A DNA stretch of 64,000 bases, from contig NBBA01000001.1 of the NCBI GenBank assembly GCA_002794785.1, positions 3,906,001 to 3,970,000 on the forward strand. Direction: 5' to 3'. Positions 24,701-36,295 of this stretch are shown here, in pieces; the stretch's first letter is position 1; each line of letters begins with the position of its first letter. Source of the DNA: Coniferiporia sulphurascens (taxonomy: Eukaryota > Basidiomycota > Agaricomycetes > Hymenochaetales > Hymenochaetaceae). Under the pieces are notes generated by a model. The model was not told where the DNA came from. It saw only the letters and a program-made list of their open reading frames with translations, and ran no database searches. The position numbers and the translations under genes were made by a program.

Positions 24701-26066
24701 TGAGGCTGTAACCAAGGCCTCGCTTTGGAACCACGAGTGATGACACCCAAGAAGTCGATTATTGGACAGCCGAGCATCGAGAGCTCAAATGGCTCTTCCT
24801 CTGACGCGCTTGGCGGACGAGTGCCAGAGGTTGATAAATAATAATGTGTGAAGACAGGTAAGAGAGTTTGTAAGTGAGCAAGTGAAATGTTAAGAAGATC
24901 TTCGTAATGAGGAGCGAGAGACTTGGAGAAACCCAAATGAATCGTGTCTAAAGACTAAATGCGAAGATTAGCGACCTGAGCAGACGGGTTTCTGAGTGCC
25001 TACCCTAAATATTTCAATACGAATAGCAAGGCTATCCCATGACTGGACATTTTGCACGTCATTTTCCGGCGACGCTTTCAGGAGGGTTTTAAAAGCTTCA
25101 ATCCAAACAGGCAGAATAGAACCGGTAGCCTCTCTGACGGATTGCGGGTGTTGTTCTTTTACCATGTACAATGTCGTGATACACTGTCGGAAAACCGAAA
25201 CGGCTTTGGCGCGAGTGAGGGGCGTATGCTGTCGCATATAGTGAGCTCAATACATTGAAGCGCAGAATAAAACGAGTCAACCTGAGTAGAACCAAGAATG
25301 TTAAGGAGAACGGGAAGCAGTTCGCGCAGGACAGGGAGTATCTGGTCTTCCGTAAGGTCTGATTTGATAAATTCGTTGAAAACTTGCATAGATCCGTGGA
25401 CAGAATCCAGAGAGGATGACGAGAGCAAGCTGATTAAAGAAGAGAGAAGAGTTGGGTATTCATCTGGCCAGTCTGCACCAGCAATGAGAGACAATGTATG
25501 TGCCTGGATGGGACATTAGACTCTCGCCGTAATAAGGACACTGGAGCGCGCTCACACACGAGGATCGGATCTTGCGATTCGGGTCCGAGAGGCCTCTGAA
25601 TATAGCATCTCGAACCTGTGATTTAATCTACAAGTAACAACTTAGCAACGGGCCAAGCTCAAGGTGTTCAAGACGTGTTATGCACCTCAACAGATGGCGC
25701 ATTGCCCTTGAAAGGCGGAAAAATCGGCGACCACCGTTCGTTCACGTACTTGCGAAGGATGATGACTGCAGAGTAATTATTGAAGGCGCAGTCAAGGTCT
25801 GCGGACGAGGGCAAGCACGGTAATGACTCATCTGTCTTAAAGATACATCTATGTCTTGGGAAAGCGTAATGGATGAAAGCGCAACAGCAGTTTCTGTGGT
25901 GGGCCACAGGTCGACGCGTCGTTAGCACCTCACAAAACGTGAAGATCGCAACTCAGAACGTGCCTGGCTTCGGTAACAGCTCACTGATTTTAAGCTCTGC
26001 ACTTATCCGCGTATTTGGATCTGCGTTGAGCGATGCAGCGAGACATTGCAAGATTTCCGAGCTCAT
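21776..26066 (-). CDS. KAP114: Importin-beta family nuclear import receptor (Kap114/importin-9)
   Basis: Twenty exons: 26066-25964, 25893-25828, 25765-25686, 25627-25556, 25503-25282, 25228-25004, 24954-24643, 24584-24486, 24433-24327, 24269-24115, 24058-23896, 23838-23618, 23556-23273, 23216-22780, 22725-22628, 22567-22538, 22466-22324, 22268-22202, 22144-22041, 21898-21776. They sum to 3,111 nt, 1,036 residues, close to yeast Kap114. The N-terminus has importin-beta features (VIILRKYVNERW, then LIAGADWPDEYPTLLSSL). HEAT-like helix pairs continue throughout, and KTATFVQSLVVPFAFLV matches the importin-9 group. Late regions have acidic runs and the ending LISFLKECAGRN. Kap114 imports H2A-H2B and TBP in yeast. 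Two introns (25894-25963 and 22145-22201) start with GC. Confidence 0.95.
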
Positions 26067-26239
26067 CGCGAATGAACGAGTGAAGGTTGAAAGCAAGTCT
26101 TCAATGAGGCCGCACACACGAGTCGCGTTAGATGCACTGAGGCGCGTTTAAAGTCAAAATTTCCCACGATTAGCATTACCTCACCAGCGAGGATGCTCGG
26201 ATTCGAAGGACCCCTGGCTTATTCCGCACCGCAGCGACC
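26067..26239. promoter_or_regulatory. Short shared divergent promoter, KAP114 / RS-rich protein
   Basis: Only 173 bp separate the two ATGs, so a bidirectional promoter is likely. Inference from spacing; no motif assigned. Confidence 0.5.
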
Positions 26240-27765
26240 ATGTCTTCGTCCTCGTTGTCGACGGTCGTATCGACTCTCGTCAGAGCATCCATGGGCTCTT
26301 CTGTTCCGGACTCGATCACAGATGCCGAGTTAGATCGCCATGTGGCCGAACTTATTCTTAAAGAGGCGAAGCAAAAGGCTGAGAGGTACTTGCAAGATGG
26401 TGTGCGCGCGTACTTACCAGACACAGAGTAAGATACATGTTTGTCCCACTCCGAACATTACACTGACGCACCGACAGGTCGGACGCTAATCTGCCTAAAG
26501 CAAACAAACGCTTCCTGTCGGCTATCATTCGTAGTACGGATGACCACAACAAGGCTATACTTAGGGCGCAGGCGGAGGCTGCACAGGAAGTGAGAGCGGA
26601 AAGGGAGGAGCAGGAAAGGAAGGAAAGAAGAGCTCGTGCAATTGAGGCTACAGAGGCCGGGCGTCTGCAACGACTTATGGGCAGTTCCTCACGTCGCCGT
26701 GAAGACACCTGGGACCGGAGTAGGGACAACAAACATAGACGGAGGAGTAGGAGTCGGGATGCCACCGATAAGCACGGAGATAGACGTGAAGATGAGTCGT
26801 CTTATCACAAGAAACGACGTCGCCATTCGCGCTCGCCGTCGCGCGAACGGAGACACAGTGACTCAGAGAGGCATAGAAGACGAACGCAGCGGGATGATGA
26901 AGATACTAAGGGCAGCTCGTCCAGGAAAGATCGGAAGCGGCCGAGATCGAGAAGTCCAGATGGCAGAGACGGGTCGGGTTCCAAGCATGAGCACTCGCGG
27001 AGGTCTGACCGTCACCGTGAGGACCGCGAAGGCACAGGGAGTTCGAGTAGTAAAGGAAAAGAAGTCGAACGGATTCCGCCTCTGCCGCCTTCTCGAGAAG
27101 GTTCAGCCTTACCAACTTCAAAGTCCGAGAATTCTACCAAAACTGCCGATGTAAAAGTGTCAGAGGGTTCGAGGTCGTCTGCAAAGCATCATCGTCGTTC
27201 CCGTTCGCCGTCTAGGAAGACTTCCCCAGCCGACCTGTCCTCGCAATTTCGCTCCCGCAAGGCCGCTTACGCTTCTCCTCCACCCCCTGCCTCACCCACC
27301 CTTTCGGAGGAGGAAGATATCGAGCGTCTTCGCCCGCGCCGGCACCGGCGGCGGGCTTCTCCAAAACCGTCTTCCTCGAAGGCTTCACGTAAAGACAGGG
27401 ACGCACAGTCATCCAGCCCTAAACCTACTACTTCCAAAATGGACAAGTACTTCGATGCGTCGTACGACCCTCGCTTTGACGTAGGCCCGCTGTCCGTACC
27501 GACTGTTCCTAGCACTGGGCTTATAGACAACGCAGAGTTTGAAAGCTGGGAAGCAATGCTAGAGATCATTCGCCAGCGTCGCGAAGACAAAGCCGAACAA
27601 AAGCGTTTGGAACGTCTTGGTCAATTGCCAGATAAAGACAAGGGAGGGAAGGATAGGAAAACGAGTGAAGCCTGGACCATGGAGTCGGGGGCGGGTATTA
27701 TGGATATTAAATATAACAAGCGGGGCGCTGTGCGGGAGTGGGACATGGGGAAGGAAGGGTTCTAA
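26240..27765 (+). CDS. Arg/Ser-rich nuclear protein, probably splicing-related, family not named
   Basis: Two exons (26240-26427, 26478-27765) give 491 residues. The N-terminus is a helical domain (AELDRHVAELILKEAKQKAERYL, then LPKANKRFLSAIIRSTDDHN). Charged coiled coil follows (EEQERKERRARAIEATE). Residues ~150-380 are an RS/RD-rich low-complexity stretch (HRRRSRSRD, RRRHSRSPSRERRHS) as in pre-mRNA splicing factors. A conserved-looking C-terminal segment follows (YDPRFDVGPLSVPTVPSTGL, EAMLEIIRQRREDKAE, GIMDIKYNKRGAVREWD). I do not recognise the named family. RS content points to the nucleus and to splicing bodies. It is divergent from KAP114 over 173 bp. Confidence 0.82.
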
Positions 27766-27974
27766 TAATCTTGAATATCATTATCTACCAGAATATAGAT
27801 TGTATAGCAACTCATAATACCTCTTGGTACGCATTAAATTTAAATCTGCCCAAGATACAGTGTGCTGGTTTCACATTTTTATGATTTTTCCATTTCCAGT
27901 AATAAAGCTACATGACACATTGCAACAACAGGAGAAATAAATGCATCGAAATAAACGACAGACGTGAGAGCGGA

Positions 27975-30646
27975 CTATTTCCGCTTGGCCGGCTTGCCCT
28001 TCTTCCGCGTCTCCCCAATAGGCTTAGGTATCTGGCGATTCCTGTTCTTGTTTTTGACATTCGCAGTAGTGAAGAAGTTCGAAGCTTTCCGCTGTAAAAA
28101 GACAGATGCATTAGATTGAGTAGAGCCGTTGAGTGGTACTCTACATACCTTGTTTGTCTTCATGCGAGGCTCCTTCGATTTTTGTTTCTTACTCGTATCA
28201 AGGTCGTCTGACTCTCCATCCGACATGTCGTCCGCACCATCGACACCGGCGTCCTCAGTCTCTTCAGCATCATCAACTGAGCTGACATCCGACCCTGCTT
28301 TGTCCCGCACACCGATTGTCCCTTTTTCCACTCTGTTTGGTACAGAACGGTCACCGACAAAGACATCGTCCCAAGCCACGTCGGCTTCCACGTCGGCAAC
28401 GACTCCAGGGATATCATCATCCCCAGCACTGTCACTTGGCCCTTCGCCGACATCAACCTCATCGCCGAAACCAGTCCACTCGTCACCCTCAGCTTGATTT
28501 CCGGTGGTCTCTTCTTCAAGCGGTTTCACATCCTCGCCCACGAACGTGTTCTTTTGAATGATACCGCCAAGCTTCTGCGTTACAGAAGGTACAAACTCCT
28601 TTTCCTTGCCCTTGCCCTTGCCCTTCTTTCGTTTTCGCTCCTCTTCCTCGTTGAGCTCAGCTGATCGCTCGGGTGGGGGGACGAAGAACGGGATGCGGCC
28701 CCGTACCCAATCGCTTAGAATAATGCGTGCAACGCCTTCTATGTCTGGTTCACCGCCCTTCAGAAGACGTCCTTTCATGCGAGCGAGCTTGTCAAGGAAG
28801 TTCTCTGGTTCCCAAGAGACAGATGAATCATCCGGCGATGGAAGCTGCACACCGTACGTGCGCGAAAGATAGAGCGGTTTGACACGGGTCATGAGCGAAG
28901 GAATATGATCAGAAGGTGTAGGCAGGGCTTCAACTCGGACAACGCCTTTGAGGACAGTCGATGTAAGCGAGTCGCGCGCAGATGTAGGAACAATGCCGGG
29001 ACAGTCAATGAGGTAGATACGACGAGTCAGCGTTATGTATTGCCAGACTTTCGTTTCCCCAGGAATAGGCGCGACCGTGCAGACCTTGCCATTCTTCAGG
29101 GTATTAATGACGCTACTCTTGCCGACGTTGGGGTATCCAATAAAGCCGACTGATATTTGCTTTTTGTCAGAGTGAAGCTGAGAGAATTGCCGAAGCAGTT
29201 GAATGAGGGATCCCTTTCCAAAAGAGTGATTCGGGGAAGCGTGGAAGGCAAGTGTTGGGTAGCGAGGGGTGAGATGTTGAATATAACGTGCCTGTGATAG
29301 CGCAAATTTCAATAATCAGTTATATGTAACAAAAAGAAAAGGAGAAACAGAAATAGTGAGGATAAAGTGATGTTTGTCCTCGAACTAAGAGCATATCTGG
29401 CGATAGGACAAAATGATACGCTCAACTCTGCGGAGACTGGTCGAATTCGTATCACCGTGATCCCCCGGACTTCATAACGAAGCCCGAAGGCAGTAAAAAT
29501 GAATCGATTTAATTTTCCACGGACGTAACAGTCTCTGCTGTAGGATGTCCACGAAGGCCAGCAGAGGACTTGACAAAGTCCGTGGGACGAAAAGGAGAGA
29601 TGAAGAACGTATACGAAGAGATCGTTTTACGCACCGTCACCCAGTTAGGAACCAAATCACACTTGTTAATTATCAAAACAACTTGCTTGTGAGCCTTCTC
29701 TTTCCGAACATACTCCAGCACGCTTTCACACATGGTTCCGAAGGGATCGCGAGCATCCAAGATGTGAAGGATAACGTCCGAAGAATCGATGACTTTGTAC
29801 AGTTCCCCGTATATTCGACGGGAAGTACCCTTAAAGTAGATGGGCTCAATATGGTTGGCATGTGTCTGAGGCATGACTTCTTCAGTTTCTATTGTAGCTG
29901 ATAACGGGCCTAGGTCAGAAAAATGAACAAGCGAACGCAAGAGTGTATGTACCTGCTGGATCGCCATAAGAAGCTTCAGCCTTTTCTGCCACCTCGTCAA
30001 GGCCGGCCGAGCTGAGCTTTCCGAGTTCTTCAAAAGTTCCGACGTCCAATCGAGGTTTCTTACGCTGAGCCTTTGGACCAAAGGTCTCGCTGAACGGTTC
30101 AGTTTCTACAATGTGTGAGCGCTGAGCCATGACATTAGCACATCTGTAGGGCCCATAAGGAAAACGCGTGCATGTACCTTCTGGCTGTGCGGATTGGCAG
30201 CCTCATCGAGCAATGCCATCGGTAGTTTATTGCGCCGGAGCAATACGGAGTATGGGTCATTGACTTTAGATGTCAGGCTCGTGCGAAAGTGGTCCAGAGC
30301 AGTCTGGGATATCACTCTGGTGTTCCCTGACGCGGAACAGAACCAAGAATCTCGTAAGACTCTAGACATCTTCAAGTAATTGAAAGAAACACGACGAACC
30401 AAACCATCGACGATCGGGTTGCACTCGCCCAGGCTGAGTCTCTGCCTCTGTCCTCTGGAAGGCAGCGGCCTGTATTATTTTACCGTCACGATCGTAGACA
30501 GGCTTGCCCCCGTTCATCATCTTGAGGCGATTAACTTTCTTCGCATCGCGGTAAAAATTCTCGCCCTTGACTTTTTTGCCAAATGCCTCCTTTGAAGACA
30601 TCGAGCGCGTCTTTGACGACGCTGGCGACTTTTTGAGGCCCACCAT
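27975..30646 (-). CDS. NOG2: Nucleolar/nuclear GTP-binding protein 2 (circularly permuted GTPase)
   Basis: NOG2 acts on pre-60S particles late in nuclear maturation. Exons 30646-30400, 30326-30178, 30121-29953, 29909-29635, 29291-28149 and 28091-27975 give 699 residues; an in-frame ATG at 30655 would add three. The N-terminal NGP1 domain reads [20 protein letters not shown] and [12 protein letters not shown]. The GTPase motifs come in permuted order: DARDPFG and NKCDLVP (G5/G4 side), then [14 protein letters not shown] (P-loop) and DCPGIVP (G3). A long acidic/basic tail ends in [13 protein letters not shown]. The intron at 28092-28148 (57 nt) is open in frame. The fourth intron is 343 nt, six times the local norm, and carries the snoRNA-like structure reported separately. 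Confidence 0.95.
29435..29585 (-). ncRNA. Candidate intronic H/ACA box snoRNA in NOG2 intron 4
   Basis: Read on the minus (NOG2 sense) strand. Hairpin 1 spans 29585-29517. It has an outer 8-bp perfect stem (29578-29585 with 29517-29524) and an inner 8-bp perfect stem (29559-29566 with 29533-29540). Between them lie an 11-nt left pocket and an 8-nt right pocket. An H-box match AAATTA (ANANNA) follows at 29515-29510. The top of the pocket is 16-17 nt before the H box, close to the usual 14-16. Hairpin 2 has a 12-bp stem (29490-29479 with 29473-29462) and a 5-nt loop; three of its pairs are G-U on this strand only. The 3' ACA box is unclear: ACC at 29440-29438, or ACA at 29373-29371 after a third hairpin. 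Confidence 0.5.
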
Positions 30647-30965
30647 TGCGGCCAAGAGCAGTGGGTAAAGGAGGATGGTAGGATGTTTAGTCGGCTGCAG
30701 TGAAAATTCGGAGGAAAAAATTGCAGGCCCTCGAATGCGTGATCAGGTGACAAACGGCACAACAGGCATAAACATCATGTCATTGAGCTTGCGTTCACGA
30801 CATCTTCTAAACCATGACGCCCTCGCACATATGTGTCCTGTCTGGTCCGATTTAATTCAAACTTCTTATCTGCGTGTAAGGTATTCTAAGCTTTGACTTA
30901 TTCGAATTCCGTCACGAACGTGCGCAGAGACTTGGGCTGCGGACAGCAAGAGCTCGCTGGGGGCT
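30647..30965. other. Intergenic region upstream of NOG2
   Basis: About 320 bp presumed to hold the NOG2 promoter. No other gene or repeat recognised. Confidence 0.5.
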
Positions 30966-32715
30966 ATGTATTTCGGACGGGCGGAGTCGGAATGTACTAT
31001 GCTCATCAAATGGAGTACAGGCTGTGTGCAGGGGCCTCTCCTTAGTAGTATAGAAGGTTATCGGGGAGTGCATACTGGCAGTACTACAGTGCCGGCTAAC
31101 CCTTCCCCTTCATATTATAGCGCAATTATCACCTAGCTGCAAAGGAACAAGCAGCCCGGATGATCCTCCACCCGCGTACGTCACGTTTAGTCAGGCCTAT
31201 GGTCAATGGAAGAAATCGATGGAAGCTGCGGTGGAACTCAACGCTCTGCTTCCAAACTTGTCAGCAGCTCAGGGAGAACTGCAAACGGCAAGCAAGGCAC
31301 TTAAGCAGTTGAAAGAGAGCAGGCATGCGGTGACCACATCACAATTCACACTTCCCTGCATATGTATCCAATAATAACTTGTCCCCTCGTCGTATTTCCT
31401 TTGCCCTTTGTAGCTTGGCTCAATTCGAGGTTCTTCACGCGAAGCAGGGTTTTTGGTCCGGACTGAATTTGTTTTCCATCGGAAGGACGAGCTCGAGACG
31501 TTCCCTCATTAAACGACACGAGATAGGGAGTAGAGAAGCGGCCGAGGCCGATTTCGAGCGCGCTCGTGCGGAGGAAGACAGACAGACAGCGCTGGCGGCA
31601 AACCTTGAAGTAAAGGTCAAACAACTGGAACAGGGAGTGCGGTTACTATCACGTACATTTTGAAGACAAGCTTTGACGTGTTTTTTAAAGATTAATATAT
31701 TGCTTTGATCCAAACTTTAGCAGAGTCTAGCGACGAACGTTGGGAGGCTCTCAGTCGCACTGAAGAGGCAACTTGTCCAGCATCCGGTACGTTATGTTGA
31801 CGTGGTCCCACAATTGAAATTGAACTATTTTAAAGGGCCGCTTGTACAACTGATCGGTTCGGCACTTGAAAAATTTGACAATGCTGAATCCTCGGCCAGA
31901 CTTGTGGGTTATCTCCAAGCAGTTCCGCGGTGCCAAGTGAGGATGGTGCTGCGTCTTTGAATGGCGTTCACACTCTCCTTTATACATCCAGATCTCCGGG
32001 AAAGCAGCCGACCTGTCTCGTGCTCGTCAAGCAATTCAGCATGCACACAAGTACATGTCATTTGCAATGAGATATTTTGATGATCTCAAGCCCGCGGAAC
32101 GCGGAAGCGTTCTCGCTGAGGGTTTCGGCGGCGACTTTGTCTCCATGACTAAACAAAATGACTACCGCGGTGTGTTGAGAGTGGTCGCTCCTCGACCCCA
32201 TTCTATCAAGACGCTAATTACTTGGCATTTCGTCCGATATACGTGACGAAGATGCCGTCGTGCAGGCGAATAAGGCGCAGGCATGCCTTGATGAAACCTT
32301 CCGAGTATTGGGGCCACATATACAGATACTGCCAGAAGAGCGCATCGGAGATTACGAAGCGCTAAAGAAATCTGGGGTACTACAGGCTTCAAATATACTC
32401 GACCTCGTGTATAACGGAACTACCCGCAGCACGAGTATCAGACGTAAGTATTCCGCTCCACTGCAAAACGACTTTTTCATGTTTGTGGAACTTCCTTATG
32501 CGATGCTGACCATGGACACATGACCTAATTTAGAGTCCGTCCAAGTAATACTAGATAAACAAGAGACTGTCTTCGGACACCTTACGCGTCTTGCAGTGTG
32601 GGTGCAAGAGCAATTTCCCATGGTTGAAGCCGAAGAGCGTCTAGCCAAAATGCGACGTGATGGTATACGAGAAGAACTGGCCCAATTATGGGGACGGAAT
32701 TCAATTCCTCATTAG
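30966..32715 (+). CDS. Unrecognised helical protein, tandem family member A
   Basis: Clear exons are 31121-31322, 31414-31636, 31721-31903, 31992-32169, 32252-32443 and 32534-32715, ending at TAG. A possible first exon, 30966-30993 (MYFGRAESE), splices in frame but is weakly supported. The protein has a PPPAY start motif followed by FSQAYGQWKKSMEAAVELNAL. Charged coiled-coil segments come next (EAADFERARAEEDRQTALAA, DLSRARQAIQHAHKYMSFAM), and a C-terminal helix reads VFGHLTRLAVWVQEQF. No catalytic motif, membrane span or signal peptide is evident. Gene B (33430-35793) matches it piece by piece, so the two are tandem paralogs. The intron after 31322 would need a GC donor (AG/GCATGC). I cannot name the family or a function. 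Confidence 0.6.
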
Positions 32716-33429
32716 GGACTCCGTTGTCTGCAAATCGTATTGCCCCGCATCGCCCCTTTGTGCCTACTTAAATAGACTCGTCGCGTGTAACCTTTCCTTG
32801 GTTTGGGTCATTGAGAGCTTGTTCCCTTTACCTACTCGCACTCAATAAAATAGACGGTCCATATTACGGTATGACCTGCCGATCGAGGGCGCCGATCCAC
32901 GGGCCGTTTACAGGATTTTAAGGCACGTGAGCGGACAACAAAACAAAGCAAAAACAAACTTAATTTTACTACCAACAGCCGTTTACTATCCTACCTAGTA
33001 CACAAGTGCACTTTTGCCCTCGAAATCCTATCGCTATACAAATGGATTCTTAGAGGCTAGACCTCTTTACGCTTTCTGTGCCTGCTTGGAATATATTCTT
33101 GGCCTGTGCGAACTGATATCATCGCACGTGCATGCCACTAGCGCCGCCCACGGATGTCAATATGCATCTTAACGTTCTCAAGGGCTGCCTGCTGCTACCA
33201 AAGCTTGTCTCTCAACCATACACAGGGGGCCCACGGACTCCCCAGCAGCCTAAGAGGCCTCTTCCAACGACCTCTACGTCTTGCGGTTCTCTTCTACACA
33301 AGTACCAATCGGCACTGGCCCCGCGTGAGCCCATCTCGGATCGGGACGGATACGTGCTGGCCGACGACGTGCCTCTCGAATTCAAGAGTTCTGGCCCCCC
33401 CTTCTCGCTGTTATTCGCTACCCCGGAGC
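32716..33429. other. Intergenic region between tandem paralogs A and B
   Basis: About 710 bp. Two overlapping Pro-rich ORFs start at 33132 and 33154. Neither is convincingly coding, though one could form a 5' extension of gene B. No repeat ends or RNA recognised. Confidence 0.45.
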
Positions 33430-35793
33430 ATGGATATGAGCGTATCTCGTCTCCCAATAACCGAGGCCCGGCTCAATATACCGTTCAATCAGCAGCTCGA
33501 TGGCGTTAACTCGACTTCGCTAAGTCCTCCACGGCCCAGTGACGGGCTCGGGTGCAGACCGGACGATCGTGCGGTGGACCCACCACCCGCTTATAACGTA
33601 GATTTGCACGCAGCGTTTCGGCAGTGGAAAGTTTCTGTAGATGCTTCAAAGGAAGTTTGTAATTTACTTCCGACTGAGGCACAAATTCGGAAAGATCTGG
33701 ATGCTGCGATGGACGTATGGAAGATGCTCAAAGAGAAGAGGTGAGTCTGGATGTTTTATTTATTATTCACTCACAAATAGTCGTGCATTGGTTGGCTTTT
33801 TTACCCCGTGTTCTGTACAAGTGCTACGTGTTTTGCTACCATCCACTTAAAGGACAAGAAGATCGTGCATCCCGGAGTTATCGTGCGGCTCACGAAAATG
33901 AAGTTTATGCAACGTCACGATCCCAGGTCTAGTAATCGTGATGAGTCAGCACCGGTGTCAGTTGCCGATTCTATGGCTACCTCAAAAATCACCGACCGGT
34001 CTAGCCGTGAAGGCCCTGATGCAGATGAGCACGAAATGGCAAGGATTGAATTCGAACGTGTACATGCAGAAGAAATCCAATGGTATGAATCCACTGTGAT
34101 GGTCCTTGAGAAGAAACTCTCCGAGGTGAAGGCGAAAGTAAGCCTAGGCGATTCTAATTACTATCTCCCGCTCTCATGATGTCTTTATTACCTACGTACA
34201 GAAAGAAGCGCTGATATCAGTTGCTTCCGCTCAGGAGTTCGCCTGGTTTCAGTTGCAACACGCTGCCAGCGGATTTTCATTGCCTTCGTGTATGCACTTC
34301 CCTCGCATTTCGCAAAGCCCCGTAAGATACTGAATACAAGCCCGAACTAGCATCCCTCGCCGCGCAAATTGGCGCAGCCGTGGAGGACCTGACCAGGGCG
34401 GATATGGCACTCGGTTTGGTCGGTCTATTTTATTTGCCTCCGTCGCTTATATTCGAATTTGTTCCGCTAAAGAATTTGTCCTTTTTGCTTCCGGATTGCG
34501 TATCATATAACTCTATGTGGACACGCTGCCTTGCGCGCGCGCTTGTTTACTCCGTCCTATGGCTATTCCCGGGACGTCGACGGCGATTTGGGCGCCATAT
34601 CTCCATACTCTGTCGCGTGTTCACTTGGATGAAATGAACCTTGTTGAACACGCGCTTTTGTCGTCCATGAAGGCGAAGCAAGGCACGACAGACATGATGC
34701 GAGCTCGTAAAACTGCGCAGCACGCACACATGTATCTGACGCGGGTACTGGACATCTGCGACGCGGTCATTGGAGGCGATACGAGTTTATCGGGGCGCGG
34801 CCGCGTCAGACTATTCACAGGCGGGTTCGGCACGATGGGAAGAGTGAGCGATTACCAAGGTGCGTTGCGCGCTCCGGCGAGAAATAGTAGTCTCGATTTT
34901 CTCCCCTTTGTGCTAGAACACCTTCCATTTGTCTTCTCCGTCTCCGATGTCGGCATTGGTGAGAGACATATGCCGCATTTGTGGGCGCGCCGCTTCCTTT
35001 TATCTGAGTGGGTCCGGATTTTTGAATTGAAAAGGGTAACCGAGCAAGGCTATTTCTGGCGATGATGTTGCGCCGCACAGGTTTATTAAACTTTTATTCA
35101 GAGTAGCGGGGTGCCTAGGCTGGCCGCCTGCTCCGAAAGTGGGACATGGACATGGCCCCAAATCGTCATCTGGACGGAATCTGAGCGGAGCACAAATTGA
35201 CGTTACAGCGGCAGTGCAAACGAAGCTTCGAATGTTAGAACGGGATTCGTCCTCTATTCATCGTTAAATTTATATAATTGGAGCCGGTGGAGATTGTGGA
35301 TTCTCCGAGGAGGACACTGACATGATTGAATTGACAGAGGCGGTGATGCTGGCTGGACGAGCGCAGGTGTGTCTTACGGAGTGTGTGCGGGTGGTGAAGG
35401 AGTGGCGTGGGGGAGTTGCGCCGGGGACGGTGAAGGAGGACCTGGAGGGGCTGGAGAAGGACGGGGTGATGCAAATTGCGAAGGTGTACAACGTGGTGTT
35501 CGGTGGGCGGATGATTGACTCGGGATTGGGGGGTGAGTGTCAGGTGGAATTGCGGGATTGTCTAATATATTACTGAGGGGCTGGCAGGAACGATTAAGCG
35601 GCTGTTGGTGCAGCAGGAGACGGCATACGGACGACTGACGCGTGTCGCGGTGTGGACGCAAGGGCAGGTGGCGGAGAGCGAGCGGGTGGAGAGGGAGGCT
35701 TGTGCGGGACGGGACGGTGCGCGTGGGCGAGTAGCAGGACTGTGGCGAGAGGGTGCGGCAGTACTGACAGTAGCGGTGACGTCTGGCTTGTAG
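33430..35793 (+). CDS. Unrecognised helical protein, tandem family member B
   Basis: Starts at ATG 33430 (MDMSVSRLPITEARL; the frame is open further up) and ends at TAG 35791-35793. The first exon ends at 33740 with the PPPAY motif and FRQWKVSVDASKEVCNLLP. Later coding pieces are ~33933-34140, 34202-~34274, ~34336-34409, ~34500-34859, ~35100-35270 and 35332-35531 joined to 35589-35793. Matches to gene A include ARKTAQHAHMYLTRVLDICD versus ARQAIQHAHKYMSFAMRYFD, and ETAYGRLTRVAVWTQ versus ETVFGHLTRLAVWVQ. The final exons are strikingly G-rich, with GTG/GCG codons unlike gene A. Internal splice borders around 34410-34500 and 34860-35330 are uncertain. Function unknown. Confidence 0.55.
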
Positions 35794-36295
35794 TAATTGA
35801 TCGGCAGGATGCTCCGTGGTCCCCGAAGATGACTAAGCACAGAGGACCCAGACCGCTGGAGAGGATTTGAAAGTCCGCGCGAGAACGGCGATCAAGTGGG
35901 AGCTACTTTGGGCTGCCCGCTTTTACGTGTACAGAAGTCGAGGAAGCAACCCCCGAGAGAGGGTGAGCTTTGCGTCCGTCCCTTTCCCCTCCGTTTCCGT
36001 CCACTCTCCTCCCCCCCCCCCTTTCCCTTCTTCGTCCCTTTTCTCTTTTTCTATTTCCCCGCCTCTGCCGCTCCGGACATGCTCTCCGCGCGTACACGCT
36101 CCTCCGCATTATTTTCTGTACCGAGTAAAGGGCTGACGCGGCCAAGAAGGGGCCCAAGCCTTCCCTCATCAGCGCTTATTCTTACTACTGGCTCGCGACT
36201 TCTCCGCGCTTCCATCTATTTTATGCCATTTCCCTCTTTTATTTTATATATTTCTCTCCCCTGCTCCCCTTCTCTCTCCCCTTCTCGCACCCACC
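35794..36295. promoter_or_regulatory. Pyrimidine-rich promoter region of the F-box-like gene
   Basis: From about 35975 to 36290 the plus strand is dominated by C and T, including a C10 run near 36012-36021 and cccttctcgcacccaccatg at the start codon. CT-rich tracts just upstream of the start are a known feature of fungal promoters. The 5' part, 35794-35970, shows nothing distinct. Confidence 0.55.

Noticed and set aside
29371..29412. Third hairpin (8-bp perfect stem) in the NOG2 intron treated as its own RNA gene
   Set aside because: Its loop has no pocket and it is too small alone; kept only as a possible 3' part of the H/ACA candidate.
33132..33509. Pro-rich ORF upstream of tandem gene B
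   Set aside because: Could be a 5' exon, but no splice join or similarity to gene A supports it; left as intergenic.
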